A DNA stretch of 64,000 nucleotides, from contig NZ_JBCNJT010000001.1 in assembly GCF_039596395.1 (NCBI RefSeq), positions 1,399,315 through 1,463,314 on the forward strand, written 5' to 3'. A program made the translations under genes and the position numbers. Shown one piece after another: positions 29,249-37,038 of the stretch. How positions within the stretch are numbered: position 1 is the first letter of the stretch; each line of letters starts with the position of its first letter. The stretch is from Fluviicola sp. (lineage in GTDB: Bacteria > Bacteroidota > Bacteroidia > Flavobacteriales_D > Crocinitomicaceae). Under the pieces are notes generated by a model, which worked only from the letters and a program-made list of their open reading frames with translations, ran no database searches and was not told where the DNA came from.

Positions 29249-29671
29249 TTATCTTTTGAATCCGATCATCATAACGGCACAGCCGGTGATTTTTTTATCC
29301 ATATCCAATTCCGTTTCAATAACAACGGGAATTGTTCTCGGAACTTTGAAATCCCAGTAATTGGAGTTCTTATACTTCCTGTTTGAGAAAAGGATGTTTC
29401 CATCCAGGTCTTTCACTGTAAAAATCACATACTCATCATCCGTACCTGCCGTTGCAGCGATCCGGTAAGTGGTTCCACCGAAGAAAGTGGTTTTGAACTC
29501 TGCCTTTTCACGATCGAGGAACGCCGTGTAAACCTGTCCGTCAGACACGAAGTTCTTTTCTTTTCCTTTCAGAATATTTTCGCAATCCTTTACCAGGGTT
29601 TCGCAATCCTGTGCATTTACTCCAAATCCGACGAATAAAGTAAAGATGCTGTATAGTGCTAACTTTTTCAT
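29249..29671 (-). CDS. Small exported protein of unknown function
   Basis: A 140-residue product with a signal peptide ending at NAQ. The mature part is short and beta-rich, with two Cys near its start (CETLVKDC) and one near the end, and the segment FFGGTTYRIAATAG. No known domain is recognised. It lies 28 bp ahead of the ABC transporter gene and 11 bp after the lipoprotein gene, so an operon with the transporter is likely. Confidence 0.6.
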   Translation of the reverse strand: MKKLALYSIFTLFVGFGVNAQDCETLVKDCENILKGKEKNFVSDGQVYTAFLDREKAEFKTTFFGGTTYRIAATAGTDDEYVIFTVKDLDGNILFSNRKYKNSNYWDFKVPRTIPVVIETELDMDKKITGCAVMMIGFKR

Positions 29672-29682
29672 AATGACTAATG

Positions 29683-30579
29683 TTATTCGATTACTTTTCC
29701 TCGAATGGCTTCGATTTTCTGATTAATAAAATTCAGGGTGCTGGAGTCGACAGTAACCACTGTTTTGTGACGCAGGGTAGTTGTTTTCGTTTTTGCATTG
29801 GTCACAGGAGCCATATACTCGTACTTGATCGTAATCTGATCGAAATAGAATTTCAAATCTTTCATGTCTGTGATCAATTCATCCCAATCGCCTTTTTTAT
29901 TGTAATCCGAAAGCAAATCGATGATCGTATTCAATGTCTCAGACTGTTCTGCAATCCGGTCCAGGATCTTCTGGTTTGCATGTTCTTTATTGATATTACA
30001 AGCCAGGTACATCGATTCGATCCATCCTCCTACCAGGATCAATGCAGAAACGCTTTTGCGGTTATTTGATTTCAGGAAATTATCTGATTTCTTAAACGCA
30101 TCCGAAACAATCACCATCATGGAATCCTTGTTGGTGGAGTTCTTTTCGAAACGGGACATGAAATCTTTATCGAAGGCTCCTTCCAGGCCCAATTTACTGG
30201 TTAGTTTTTCGATGGTGGAAAGGTACTTTAACGCAATGCTGTTTTGCTTGTAAATCGACACGTACCCAAGGTCTGTTCCATAAACTCCGAGGTTCATTGC
30301 TTTCTTGTATTCAGAGGTGTAATCTCCCACTTTTTCCAGGTCGTTCAACAGGAATTCGTTGTAAGGAGATTTGGACTCTTCCAGCAACATCGCCATTTGC
30401 ATAGGCGAGGGAATACTGAAGATTTTGTCATCAAACTTCGCATTCAAAGAGCTATTGGGGTCGATAACTTCTTTGCTTATTTCAGGCTTTTTTTCTTCCT
30501 CCGATCCACAGGAGCTAATCATAAGTACAATCCCGGTACTTAATGTGAAAGTAGTTAATAGCTTATTCATAAGTCGCAT
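29683..30579 (-). CDS. Lipoprotein of unknown function
   Basis: The 298-residue product has a lipobox MISSC and a Glu/Lys-rich start, and then a largely helical body with GVYGTDLGYVSIYKQNSIALKYLSTIEKL. This matches a widespread uncharacterised Bacteroidota lipoprotein family. The ATG at 30579 or the second at 30570 may be the start. It is the first gene of the three-gene set with the small exported protein and the ABCG transporter. An upstream TATATTTT resembles the -7 element. Confidence 0.65.
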   Translation of the reverse strand: MRLMNKLLTTFTLSTGIVLMISSCGSEEEKKPEISKEVIDPNSSLNAKFDDKIFSIPSPMQMAMLLEESKSPYNEFLLNDLEKVGDYTSEYKKAMNLGVYGTDLGYVSIYKQNSIALKYLSTIEKLTSKLGLEGAFDKDFMSRFEKNSTNKDSMMVIVSDAFKKSDNFLKSNNRKSVSALILVGGWIESMYLACNINKEHANQKILDRIAEQSETLNTIIDLLSDYNKKGDWDELITDMKDLKFYFDQITIKYEYMAPVTNAKTKTTTLRHKTVVTVDSSTLNFINQKIEAIRGKVIE

Positions 30580-30914
30580 TGTTTCTTCGTTAACGTACAG
30601 ACGAAAATATACAAAAAATTGTTAATGGAACTTTGTTGTTGATAATTCTGAATCAGAATTGTTTAAAACGCCTATTTGATCGAATAGTTCCGGATTCTGA
30701 TTAAATTTGCAGGAGCAATGACGTTTTTAAAACGATTCTGAAGAATAATAAGTTTAATACCTTAATAAACAGCACTTTAAGCTGTTTCACCTTCAGAAAT
30801 AAATGAATTCCTGAACTCGTGTTTGCCGGTGCGAAAACCGGGAAAACGGTCTTACGGGGAGGAATTGAACGGTTAAAAACAATCTGCTATATTTTTAGTT
30901 GTAAAAAGAAAATT
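30580..30914. other. 335-bp region upstream of hemB
   Basis: This gap holds an inverted repeat AATCAGAAT (30651-30659) with its complement (30694-30702). It overlaps TAAATTTG (30702-30709), a possible second promoter. An 8-codon frame (30718-30741, Met-Thr-Phe-Leu-Lys-Arg-Phe-stop) preceded by AGGAG and a hairpin AAACAGC/GCTGTTT (near 30775) follow. The nearest promoter to hemB is listed separately. No riboswitch class is recognised. Confidence 0.5.
30865..30895 (+). promoter_or_regulatory. Promoter for hemB
   Basis: TTG (30865-30867), 20 nt, then TATATTTT (30888-30895), one base from TAnnTTTG. The predicted mRNA begins about 15 nt before the ATG at 30915 and so argues against the longer reading frame from 30819. 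Confidence 0.7.
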
Positions 30915-31889
30915 ATGAATATTCGTCCGAGAAGAAATCGCAAAAGTGCAGCCATCAGAGCAATGGTTGAAGAAACACAATTAGGAGCACAGCACCTGAT
31001 CTATCCGCTTTTCCTGAAGGACGGAAAAAACATTCGTGAAGAAGTGTCTTCTTTGCCGGGGAATTACCGCTGGAGCATTGATCAGTTGCTGCCGGAATTC
31101 GAAAAATGGATGAACCTCGGGATAAAGACATTCGACTTGTTCCCGGCAGTCGATGAACACCTGAAGGACCAAATCGGCAGTTACAGCTATGCAGACGAGA
31201 ATTTTTACCTGCACACCATTCGCACGCTGAAAGAAAAGTTCCCGGAAGTGGTGTTAATGTCGGATGTAGCGCTGGACCCTTATTCTTCAGACGGGCACGA
31301 CGGTTTGGTAATTGACGGGAAGATCGTGAATGACCCGACGCTGGATATCCTGGGACGCATGTCTGTTGCGCAGGCCCAGGCAGGAATTGACATCATCGGT
31401 CCTTCCGATATGATGGACGGAAGAGTAGGTTTTATCCGTGATGAACTGGATGCTGCAGGTTTCCAGGATGTTTCGATTATGTCTTACACGGCAAAATATG
31501 CCAGTGCTTTCTACGGTCCTTTCCGGGATGCGTTAAATTCAGCACCGAAGAGCGGAGATAAGAAGACCTATCAAATGAACCCGGCCAACAAGCGCGAGGC
31601 TTTGATAGAAGCGGAACTTGATATTGCTGAGGGAGCAGATTTCATTATGGTGAAACCGGCTTTGTGCTATTTGGACATTATCCATTTGCTGAAAGAGAAT
31701 TTCGCGACACCAGTTACGGCTTACAATGTGAGCGGAGAATGTGCCATGGTTTACGCAGCTGCTAAAAACGGTTGGCTGGATTACGACCGGGCTGTCATGG
31801 AAATGCTATTGAGTATCAGAAGGGCAGGAGCAGATGGGATTTTGACGTATTTTGCGCCGGATGCAGCTAAACTAATTGCTAATTCTTAA
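30915..31889 (+). CDS. hemB: Delta-aminolevulinic acid dehydratase (porphobilinogen synthase)
   Basis: It joins two 5-aminolevulinate molecules to porphobilinogen in heme synthesis. The start MNIRPRRNRKS at 30915 is chosen because it is the family start and fits the promoter. The 324-residue protein has the two Schiff-base lysines K194 (YTAKYAS) and K247 (MVKPAL). In the metal site, the three cysteines of zinc-dependent enzymes are replaced by A119, D121 and D129 (segment 117-130), the non-zinc, Asp-rich class. A hairpin repeat follows directly as terminator. Confidence 0.96.
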   Translation: MNIRPRRNRKSAAIRAMVEETQLGAQHLIYPLFLKDGKNIREEVSSLPGNYRWSIDQLLPEFEKWMNLGIKTFDLFPAVDEHLKDQIGSYSYADENFYLHTIRTLKEKFPEVVLMSDVALDPYSSDGHDGLVIDGKIVNDPTLDILGRMSVAQAQAGIDIIGPSDMMDGRVGFIRDELDAAGFQDVSIMSYTAKYASAFYGPFRDALNSAPKSGDKKTYQMNPANKREALIEAELDIAEGADFIMVKPALCYLDIIHLLKENFATPVTAYNVSGECAMVYAAAKNGWLDYDRAVMEMLLSIRRAGADGILTYFAPDAAKLIANS

Positions 31890-31901
31890 TTGCGAATTGC
31901 G

Positions 31902-31936
31902 AATGGTGACTTCGGCTCCGCTCAGTCACCATTTTT
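31902..31936. repeat. Hairpin repeat, TTCGACTCCGCTCAG family (copy 5), likely hemB terminator
   Basis: AATGGTGACT (31902-31911) and AGTCACCATT (31924-31933) pair perfectly over 10 bp around the core (with one G), followed by TTT. It separates convergent hemB and a lipoprotein gene. Confidence 0.88.
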
Positions 31937-31941
31937 CGGAA

Positions 31942-32505
31942 TTATTTGATTGAGAGTTTCAGTTTATTCCAAACACCTTGTTTTTTCAATTCGGAAATAT
32001 ACTGTTTAGAAGATCCTTGTTCCATTCCATAATCGGTTCCGCCTTCATATTTGATTGATAGAATCAATTGTGAGTTCAATTCGGAGATATTCATTGCTAC
32101 ATAATTTGTTTCGTGGTCCCTGACCTCCCAGGTTTCTTCCAAATCCGTTCCCGGAACCCGGATTTCAGAAACAAAGGGTGTTTGAACTTCAAGGAGTAAC
32201 AAATTACCCAGTCTGCAGTATTTCCCTTTCGAATAGACATCTTCTTCCAGACAAAGTGATTCAAAAACGAATAAGGAATCGTTTACAAATACCATATTGC
32301 TTGCACAACAGTCGCAGGGAGCTAAAATTTGCATGTTTGCAGAATCAATCTCGGGTCCCAGGAAGAAATACTTCCCGCTGAAATCTGTATTGGAATGTTT
32401 TATGAAATCGTCTTTCAGAGAAATAAAGGGTATGGGCTTTCCTTTCGTACATGCTGTAAGAGCAAGTGTGAGGATAAATACGTAAACTGTTTTTTGAATC
32501 GACAT
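31942..32505 (-). CDS. Lipoprotein of unknown function
   Basis: The 187-residue product has the lipobox LTAC (Cys19) behind a short hydrophobic leader. The mature part is beta-rich and Cys-containing (CDCC at about residues 63-66). No known family is recognised. TATCTTTA on the minus strand lies exactly 4 nt before its ATG, a spacing shared with several other genes here. It converges on hemB across a hairpin repeat. Confidence 0.6.
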   Translation of the reverse strand: MSIQKTVYVFILTLALTACTKGKPIPFISLKDDFIKHSNTDFSGKYFFLGPEIDSANMQILAPCDCCASNMVFVNDSLFVFESLCLEEDVYSKGKYCRLGNLLLLEVQTPFVSEIRVPGTDLEETWEVRDHETNYVAMNISELNSQLILSIKYEGGTDYGMEQGSSKQYISELKKQGVWNKLKLSIK

Positions 32506-33065
32506 GTATTAAAGATACGAATTCATTCCCACAAAGAAACATTGCCCAGTGTCGGGACAGGTGAGCACAGTTGTTTTACATATTTGAGTAGCAGGGTCCG
32601 ATATTTTCACTATGTCAATAACCGAAACTCATCCTCTTGTTGGTTGACTTAACGATTTTTTAATTCGATTCGGTTAGGTTTTTCAACTGTTCGAAGCTCT
32701 GATTTGTAGTTGAACTAATTCTATATATCCCAGTTATAATAAGGGTTTGGACCTTTTAAGTTTAAAATGTTAGAAATAGTGTGATTTGTTTGAGATATAA
32801 CGTTTTAATATTATATCCATACTTGACCCATACTTGACCCGTACTTGACCTATACATGACCCAGTTAAGGCGTTTTTCTATTTTTCAGAAAGCTGTTTTC
32901 CATTCTTTGTATCATGTGGAAACTTCTCAGAAGTGTTACGGAATCCTTCCAAAAGGAACGAATATTTATTCATTCCCGGCGAATATCAATTAAACACGAA
33001 GAGATTCAACTAACTGAATGACTATTAGTTATATTTATCGGAACAATAACTTAAATATCTACAGG
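32506..33065. other. 560-bp divergent intergenic region
   Basis: No gene is evident. It contains four head-to-tail 11-bp units (32817-32860, listed separately), AT-rich DNA and the start region of the next small gene. No tRNA or terminator was seen. Confidence 0.6.
32817..32860 (+). repeat. Four tandem 11-bp units, CCRTACTTGAC
   Basis: CCATACTTGAC, CCATACTTGAC, CCGTACTTGAC and CTATACATGAC follow without gaps. A period of 11 bp puts each unit on the same face of the helix, as in binding-site arrays. They lie about 205 bp ahead of the small secreted-protein gene at 33066. Confidence 0.85.
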
Positions 33066-33347
33066 ATGAAATTAAAAATGATTTTTATGTCAATGGCATT
33101 TTTGCTGTTGGCGAACGTTGCAAGTGCGTTTACGATCCGTTACTACAACAACGATTCTCAAAAGTACACGATGGAGGTTCGTTCCAACGGGTCTACTCAG
33201 AAAATTGAATTCAGTGCTTCTACAACGAGTTCTGCTTCTGTTCAGACAAGTGCTTCTGAAGTTGAGATCAAAACAGAATGCGGTTGGGTAAAAGTGAAAG
33301 ACGGTCAGAAAATCTCTATCAAGAACGGTTGTATCAAGATTGAATAA
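33066..33347 (+). CDS. Small secreted protein of unknown function
   Basis: I start at the ATG at 33066 since it opens a clear signal peptide (MKLKMIFMSMAFLLLANVASAF). The frame from 33018 adds 16 polar residues without support. The mature protein is about 70 residues, Ser/Thr-rich with two Cys (ECGW and NGC) and a likely small beta-sandwich. It has its own terminator. The 11-bp repeat array upstream suggests a regulated gene. Function unknown. Confidence 0.6.
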   Translation: MKLKMIFMSMAFLLLANVASAFTIRYYNNDSQKYTMEVRSNGSTQKIEFSASTTSSASVQTSASEVEIKTECGWVKVKDGQKISIKNGCIKIE

Positions 33348-33367
33348 TTGATTTTTGCGTAATACGA

Positions 33368-33403
33368 AATCCTGGTTTGCTTCGGCGGATCGGGATTTTT
33401 TTT
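33368..33403 (+). terminator. Rho-independent terminator after the small secreted-protein gene
   Basis: AATCCTG (33368-33374) pairs with CGGGATT (33391-33397) over 7 bp with one G-U pair, followed by eight T residues. Confidence 0.85.
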
Positions 33404-33418
33404 GTTTTTAAGGCGGCC

Positions 33419-33527
33419 ATTGATAGTTTCGCTGCGCTCGCGGGTTTCAACCACATAGTACACATAGAACACATAGTTTTATCCTGTTGGGAGGCGATTG
33501 TAGTTTCGCTGCACTCTCGGTTTTTAA
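33419..33527. repeat. Cluster of degenerate repeats (GTTTCGCTGC and ACATAG units)
   Basis: TAGTTTCGCTGCGCTCGCGG (from 33424) recurs as TAGTTTCGCTGCACTCTCGG (near 33502). Between them three 9-bp-spaced ACATAG units lie at 33453, 33462 and 33471. No open frame is seen. It lies about 140 bp ahead of the his promoter. Confidence 0.55.
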
Positions 33528-33663
33528 AGAACATGAAAACATAGCAGATCAGCCGCGGCTGACCGCTATCTCTTTCAGTCACGAAGCTTGTGTTTTACAT
33601 ATTGTTACTTAGTTGTTTCGCAGGTTAGAAAATCATTCCGAAGCAAAAAAAATCCGGAATTTA

Positions 33664-33693
33664 TTGTTGGTTTAATTATTCCACTTACATTTG
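33664..33693 (+). promoter_or_regulatory. Promoter of the his operon
   Basis: TTG (33664-33666), 19 nt, TACATTTG (33686-33693): an exact match to the Bacteroidota pattern. The leader-peptide ATG follows after 4 nt, so transcription should begin at or next to that codon. Confidence 0.88.
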
Positions 33694-33697
33694 TTGC

Positions 33698-33742
33698 ATG
33701 AAAATGACACAATTACATCATCATCATCACATGCTCAGCTAA
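33698..33742 (+). CDS. Histidine-rich leader peptide of the his operon
   Basis: The frame reads M-K-M-T-Q-L-H-H-H-H-H-M-L-S-stop, with five consecutive His codons (33716-33730) 7-11 codons in. It begins 4 nt after the promoter -7 element and may therefore be translated without a leader; the ATG at 33704 is an alternative. Its stop codon lies inside the region that can pair with the left arm of the downstream terminator (see the attenuator). Its job is to sense charged tRNA-His by ribosome stalling, as inferred from this arrangement and from the classic enterobacterial his leader. Confidence 0.88.
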   Translation: MKMTQLHHHHHMLS

Positions 33743-33808
33743 GCGCTTTGGTGAGATGATTGTATATCTATAATTCTTTAACCCGCTTGGCTTTCAAGCG
33801 GGTTTTTT
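33737..33808 (+). promoter_or_regulatory. Transcription attenuator of the his operon
   Basis: Terminator form: AACCCGCTTG (33780-33789) pairs with CAAGCGGGTT (33795-33804), 10 bp, then TTTTTT. Antiterminator form: AGCTAAGCG (33737-33745) pairs with CGCTTGGCT (33784-33792), 9 bp with one G-U, and blocks the terminator's left arm. The antiterminator's left strand overlaps the leader stop codon. A ribosome stalled at the His codons would leave it free, while one reaching the stop codon would cover it and let the terminator form. Confidence 0.85.
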
Positions 33809-33859
33809 GTTGTCATTTTATTTCAATACTCTTTTGAAGGCCGGGCTCTAATTAAAAAC

Positions 33860-34717
33860 ATGGAACGTTTAATTATTGCTTTACAAAAATCAGGTCGGCT
33901 CCGGGAAGGTTCCCTGGAATTGCTGAAAGAATGCGGCCTGAAAACCGATTACCGGGACGGACAACTCAAGATCGTTACATCCGATTACCCGGCAGAGCTC
34001 TTATTCCTGCGCAACAGTGATATCCCGCAATACGTATCCGACGGGGTAGTGGATCTGGGAATTGTGGGGTCCAATCTACTGGAAGAAGATGAAACTCCGG
34101 TGGAGATTATCCAGGCACTGAATTTCTCCCAATGCCGTTTGTCGTTTGCTGTCCCCAAAGCGTCTGGCATTCAAACAGCCGAAGATTTGCAGGGAAAACG
34201 CATTGCTACATCGTACCCGAATTCAGTAAGAAAGTACCTGCAACAACAGGGAATTACCGCGGAAATACACCCCATTTCAGGTTCGGTAGAAATAGCGCCA
34301 TCCCTGGACTTGTCAGACGCCATTGCAGATATCGTTTCTACCGGGAACACCCTTTTTCAAAACAACCTGCGGGAAATTTTCCCTTTTCTTTATTCCGAAG
34401 CAGTTTTGATCAAAGGCCCGGATTTGGCCCCTGAAAAACAGGTGCTGCTGGACCAATTGCTTTTTCGTATTCAATCTGTTCTGGCGGGAAATGAAAACAA
34501 ATACATTCTGCTCAATGCTCCGAAAGAAAAACTTTCGACAATCTGCAAGATTCTTCCGGGAATGAAAAGCCCTACCATTCTTCCTCTTGCGGTTGAAGGC
34601 TGGATCAGTATTCATTCGGTGGTGAAAAAAAAGGAAGTCTGGCAGGTCGTTCAGCAACTAAAATCGGAAGGTGCAGAAGGAATCCTCGTTTGTCCTATCG
34701 AAAAAATGGTTTCTTAA
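33860..34717 (+). CDS. hisG: ATP phosphoribosyltransferase, long form
   Basis: First enzyme of histidine synthesis: it joins ATP and PRPP. The 285-residue protein has RLIIALQKSGRLREGS and DLGIVGSNLLEE for the catalytic domain and ISGSVEIAPSLDLSDAIADIVSTGNTL as the PRPP site. The C-terminal about 75 residues (MKSPTILPLAVEGWISIHSVV) are the ACT-like regulatory domain that gives feedback control by histidine, so HisZ is not needed. It begins 51 bp after the attenuator T-run and is followed two bases later by hisDC. Confidence 0.97.
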   Translation: MERLIIALQKSGRLREGSLELLKECGLKTDYRDGQLKIVTSDYPAELLFLRNSDIPQYVSDGVVDLGIVGSNLLEEDETPVEIIQALNFSQCRLSFAVPKASGIQTAEDLQGKRIATSYPNSVRKYLQQQGITAEIHPISGSVEIAPSLDLSDAIADIVSTGNTLFQNNLREIFPFLYSEAVLIKGPDLAPEKQVLLDQLLFRIQSVLAGNENKYILLNAPKEKLSTICKILPGMKSPTILPLAVEGWISIHSVVKKKEVWQVVQQLKSEGAEGILVCPIEKMVS

Positions 34718-34719
34718 AG

Positions 34720-37038
34720 ATGAAAACACTCATAAATCCATCCCAAACAGAATTAAAAAAAGTCCTGGAACGGGTGAAACTGGAACCCGGAAACCTGGAA
34801 GCTTTCATTTCGGAAGTGTTCCAAAAGATTGAAACAGAAAAGGACCTGGCATTGCGAAATTTTACCCTGCAATTTGACGGTACTGTCCTTGACAGTATAC
34901 CGGTCGAAGAATGGGAATTCGAAGAAGCAGAAGCCCTCGTTTCAATGGAATTAAAGCAGGCCATTCGTGTTGCAGCCCGCAATATCGAACGTTTTCACCG
35001 TTCACAAGAGAACCGGGAAACAGAAGTTGAAACAACTCCGGGCGTCCTTTGCTGGAGAAAATCCGTACCGATACAAACTGTTGGACTATATGTTCCCGGA
35101 GGCACAGCTCCTTTATTTTCGACTGTTTTAATGCTTGGAATTCCTGCTAAAATTGCCGGAAACCCGACGCGTTATTTATGCACTCCTCCCGACAAAAAAG
35201 GGAAAATCCACCCTGCAATTTTATTTGCGGCAAAAACAGCCGGAATTGATATCGTATACAAAGCCGGTGGAGCACAAGCCATTGCCGCCATGAGCCTGGG
35301 AACGGAAACCATTCCAAAGGCGGATAAAATCTTCGGCCCGGGAAATCAATATGTGACGGCGGCAAAGGTATATGCCCAAAAACTCGGAATTGCCATTGAT
35401 ATTCCAGCCGGCCCGTCGGAAGTACTGGTTGCTGCCGACCGATCGATTCCCGCATCCTTTGTTGCCGCAGACTTACTGGCTCAAGCCGAACACGGCACGG
35501 ATTCACAGGTCATTTTCCTTACGGATGAAAGTGAGTACCTGGAACAGGTATTGGAAGAAGTAAACAGACAACTGGAATTACTTCCCAGAAAAGAGATTGC
35601 CCGAGAAGCTTTGAAATCCAGTCTTGCTATTGTTTCAACGATCAAAAACTGGCCGGAAATCATCCGTTCGTATGCTCCGGAGCACTTAATTATCATGGGG
35701 AAATACGAAGACGAGATCGTTCCGAAGATCACCAATGCCGGAAGTGTATTTATCGGCAGGAATACGGCTGAGAGTTTCGGGGATTATGCTTCAGGTACCA
35801 ATCACACCTTGCCAACTTCCGGTTTTGCAAATGCATACAGCGGTGTTTCCCTGGATTCCTTTGTCAAGAAAATCACCTATCAAACAGTCAGTGACCTGGG
35901 ATTGAAAAACCTGGGGCAAACAGTGATTACTATGGCAGAAGCGGAAGAATTGCAGGGGCACGCTAATGCGGTAAAAGTACGTTTCGACTTCGCTCAGCGA
36001 CTTTCTTCTGACACTCCGGACATTAACCATTTTATCCGGAAGGATTTGCGGGACGTGACACCTTATAGTTCTGCAAGGGATGAAAGTGCAGGTACCGGCG
36101 ATGTTTTCCTGGACGCCAACGAACATGCTTCAGTCACTCCTTACAACCGGTATCCCGATCCGGGACAAAAACAATTGAAGGAAGTAATCGGGGAGATCAA
36201 AGGAATCCAACCGGAAAATTTGTTCCTCGGAAACGGGTCGGATGAAGTGCTGGACCTGATCTTCCGGCTTACCGGAACTCCGTTTCTGGACACCGTTGCG
36301 TGCTTAAATCCTTCCTACGGAATGTATGCTGTACTCGCTAAACTGAACGGCCTGGAACTGCGGAAAATCAATCTCGACAAGCAATTCCGGATTACTGCTC
36401 CACAAATCTTAGCACAGGCAGAAGGTTCGAGGCTATTGGTATTGTGTAACCCGAATAATCCGACCGGAAACCTGATCCCTAAAAAGGTTTTGCTTGAAAT
36501 TATCCGGGAATTTACAGGATTGGTAGTGATTGATGAAGCCTACATTGATTTTTGTCCGGCTGATTCCTTATCCGGTGAAGTGACTCATTATCCGAACCTG
36601 ATCGTGGTACAAACACTTTCAAAAGCTTACGGAATGGCGGGCTTACGCATTGGAATGGCAATCGCTTCGAAAACCTGGATTGCCGCCCTGAACCGGATAA
36701 AACCTCCTTACAACTTGAGCTCGGTGGTACAGGAAAAAGCTATCGACACTTTAAAAACAACTCCCTGGAACACATTGAAGGCTGAAATTATCGGGGAGCG
36801 GGAACGTTTGACCGTCTTTTTGAAATCCCAAGCAGCTGTTACGGAAGTTTTTCCATCGGAGGCCAACTTCATTCTTTTCCGCATTCCGGATGCTTCGGCT
36901 GTTTACCGGAAACTGCTTGAAAACGGAGTAGTCGTGCGCGACAGAAGCAGCCAATTTAATTGTTCGGATACCTTGCGGGTGAGCATCGGGACCCGGGAAG
37001 AAAACAATCAATTCATTCAAATCATGCAAACGTTATGA
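34720..37038 (+). CDS. hisD-hisC: Fused histidinol dehydrogenase / histidinol-phosphate aminotransferase
   Basis: A single 772-residue frame carries HisD (about residues 1-421) and HisC (about 434-772). HisD shows GLYVPGGTAPLFST and KIFGPGNQYVTAAK, its usual end LQGHANAVKVR, and the zinc-binding region with AEHGTDSQV. HisC shows DVFLDANEH, NPNNPTGNLIP and the PLP lysine K635 in TLSKAYGMAG. Separate copies of both usually occur in Bacteroidota. The joining stretch (residues 422-433) is encoded by a copy of the hairpin repeat at 35974-36004. The start MKTLINPS (34720) is 2 bp after the hisG stop and the 3' end overlaps hisB (ATGA). Confidence 0.95.
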   Translation: MKTLINPSQTELKKVLERVKLEPGNLEAFISEVFQKIETEKDLALRNFTLQFDGTVLDSIPVEEWEFEEAEALVSMELKQAIRVAARNIERFHRSQENRETEVETTPGVLCWRKSVPIQTVGLYVPGGTAPLFSTVLMLGIPAKIAGNPTRYLCTPPDKKGKIHPAILFAAKTAGIDIVYKAGGAQAIAAMSLGTETIPKADKIFGPGNQYVTAAKVYAQKLGIAIDIPAGPSEVLVAADRSIPASFVAADLLAQAEHGTDSQVIFLTDESEYLEQVLEEVNRQLELLPRKEIAREALKSSLAIVSTIKNWPEIIRSYAPEHLIIMGKYEDEIVPKITNAGSVFIGRNTAESFGDYASGTNHTLPTSGFANAYSGVSLDSFVKKITYQTVSDLGLKNLGQTVITMAEAEELQGHANAVKVRFDFAQRLSSDTPDINHFIRKDLRDVTPYSSARDESAGTGDVFLDANEHASVTPYNRYPDPGQKQLKEVIGEIKGIQPENLFLGNGSDEVLDLIFRLTGTPFLDTVACLNPSYGMYAVLAKLNGLELRKINLDKQFRITAPQILAQAEGSRLLVLCNPNNPTGNLIPKKVLLEIIREFTGLVVIDEAYIDFCPADSLSGEVTHYPNLIVVQTLSKAYGMAGLRIGMAIASKTWIAALNRIKPPYNLSSVVQEKAIDTLKTTPWNTLKAEIIGERERLTVFLKSQAAVTEVFPSEANFILFRIPDASAVYRKLLENGVVVRDRSSQFNCSDTLRVSIGTREENNQFIQIMQTL
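35974..36004. repeat. Hairpin repeat, TTCGACTCCGCTCAG family (copy 6), inside hisDC
   Basis: The core here is TTCGACTTCGCTCAG, one change from the family core, with arms AAAGT-CG (35974-35981) and CG-ACTTT (35998-36004) pairing over 7 bp around one bulged A. It is translated as R-F-D-F-A-Q-R-L between the HisD and HisC domains. Other copies in the window are all intergenic. Confidence 0.8.

Noticed and set aside
30815-30860. Cobalamin-type riboswitch upstream of hemB
   Set aside because: Only a short CCGGT/ACCGG hairpin resembles the element; the conserved box order is absent.
30819-30914. Longer hemB start with 32 extra residues
   Set aside because: The upstream frame includes the predicted promoter, and the family start is MNIRPRRNR at 30915.
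32817-32860. CRISPR array
   Set aside because: The units are 11 bp and contiguous without spacers, and no cas gene is present.
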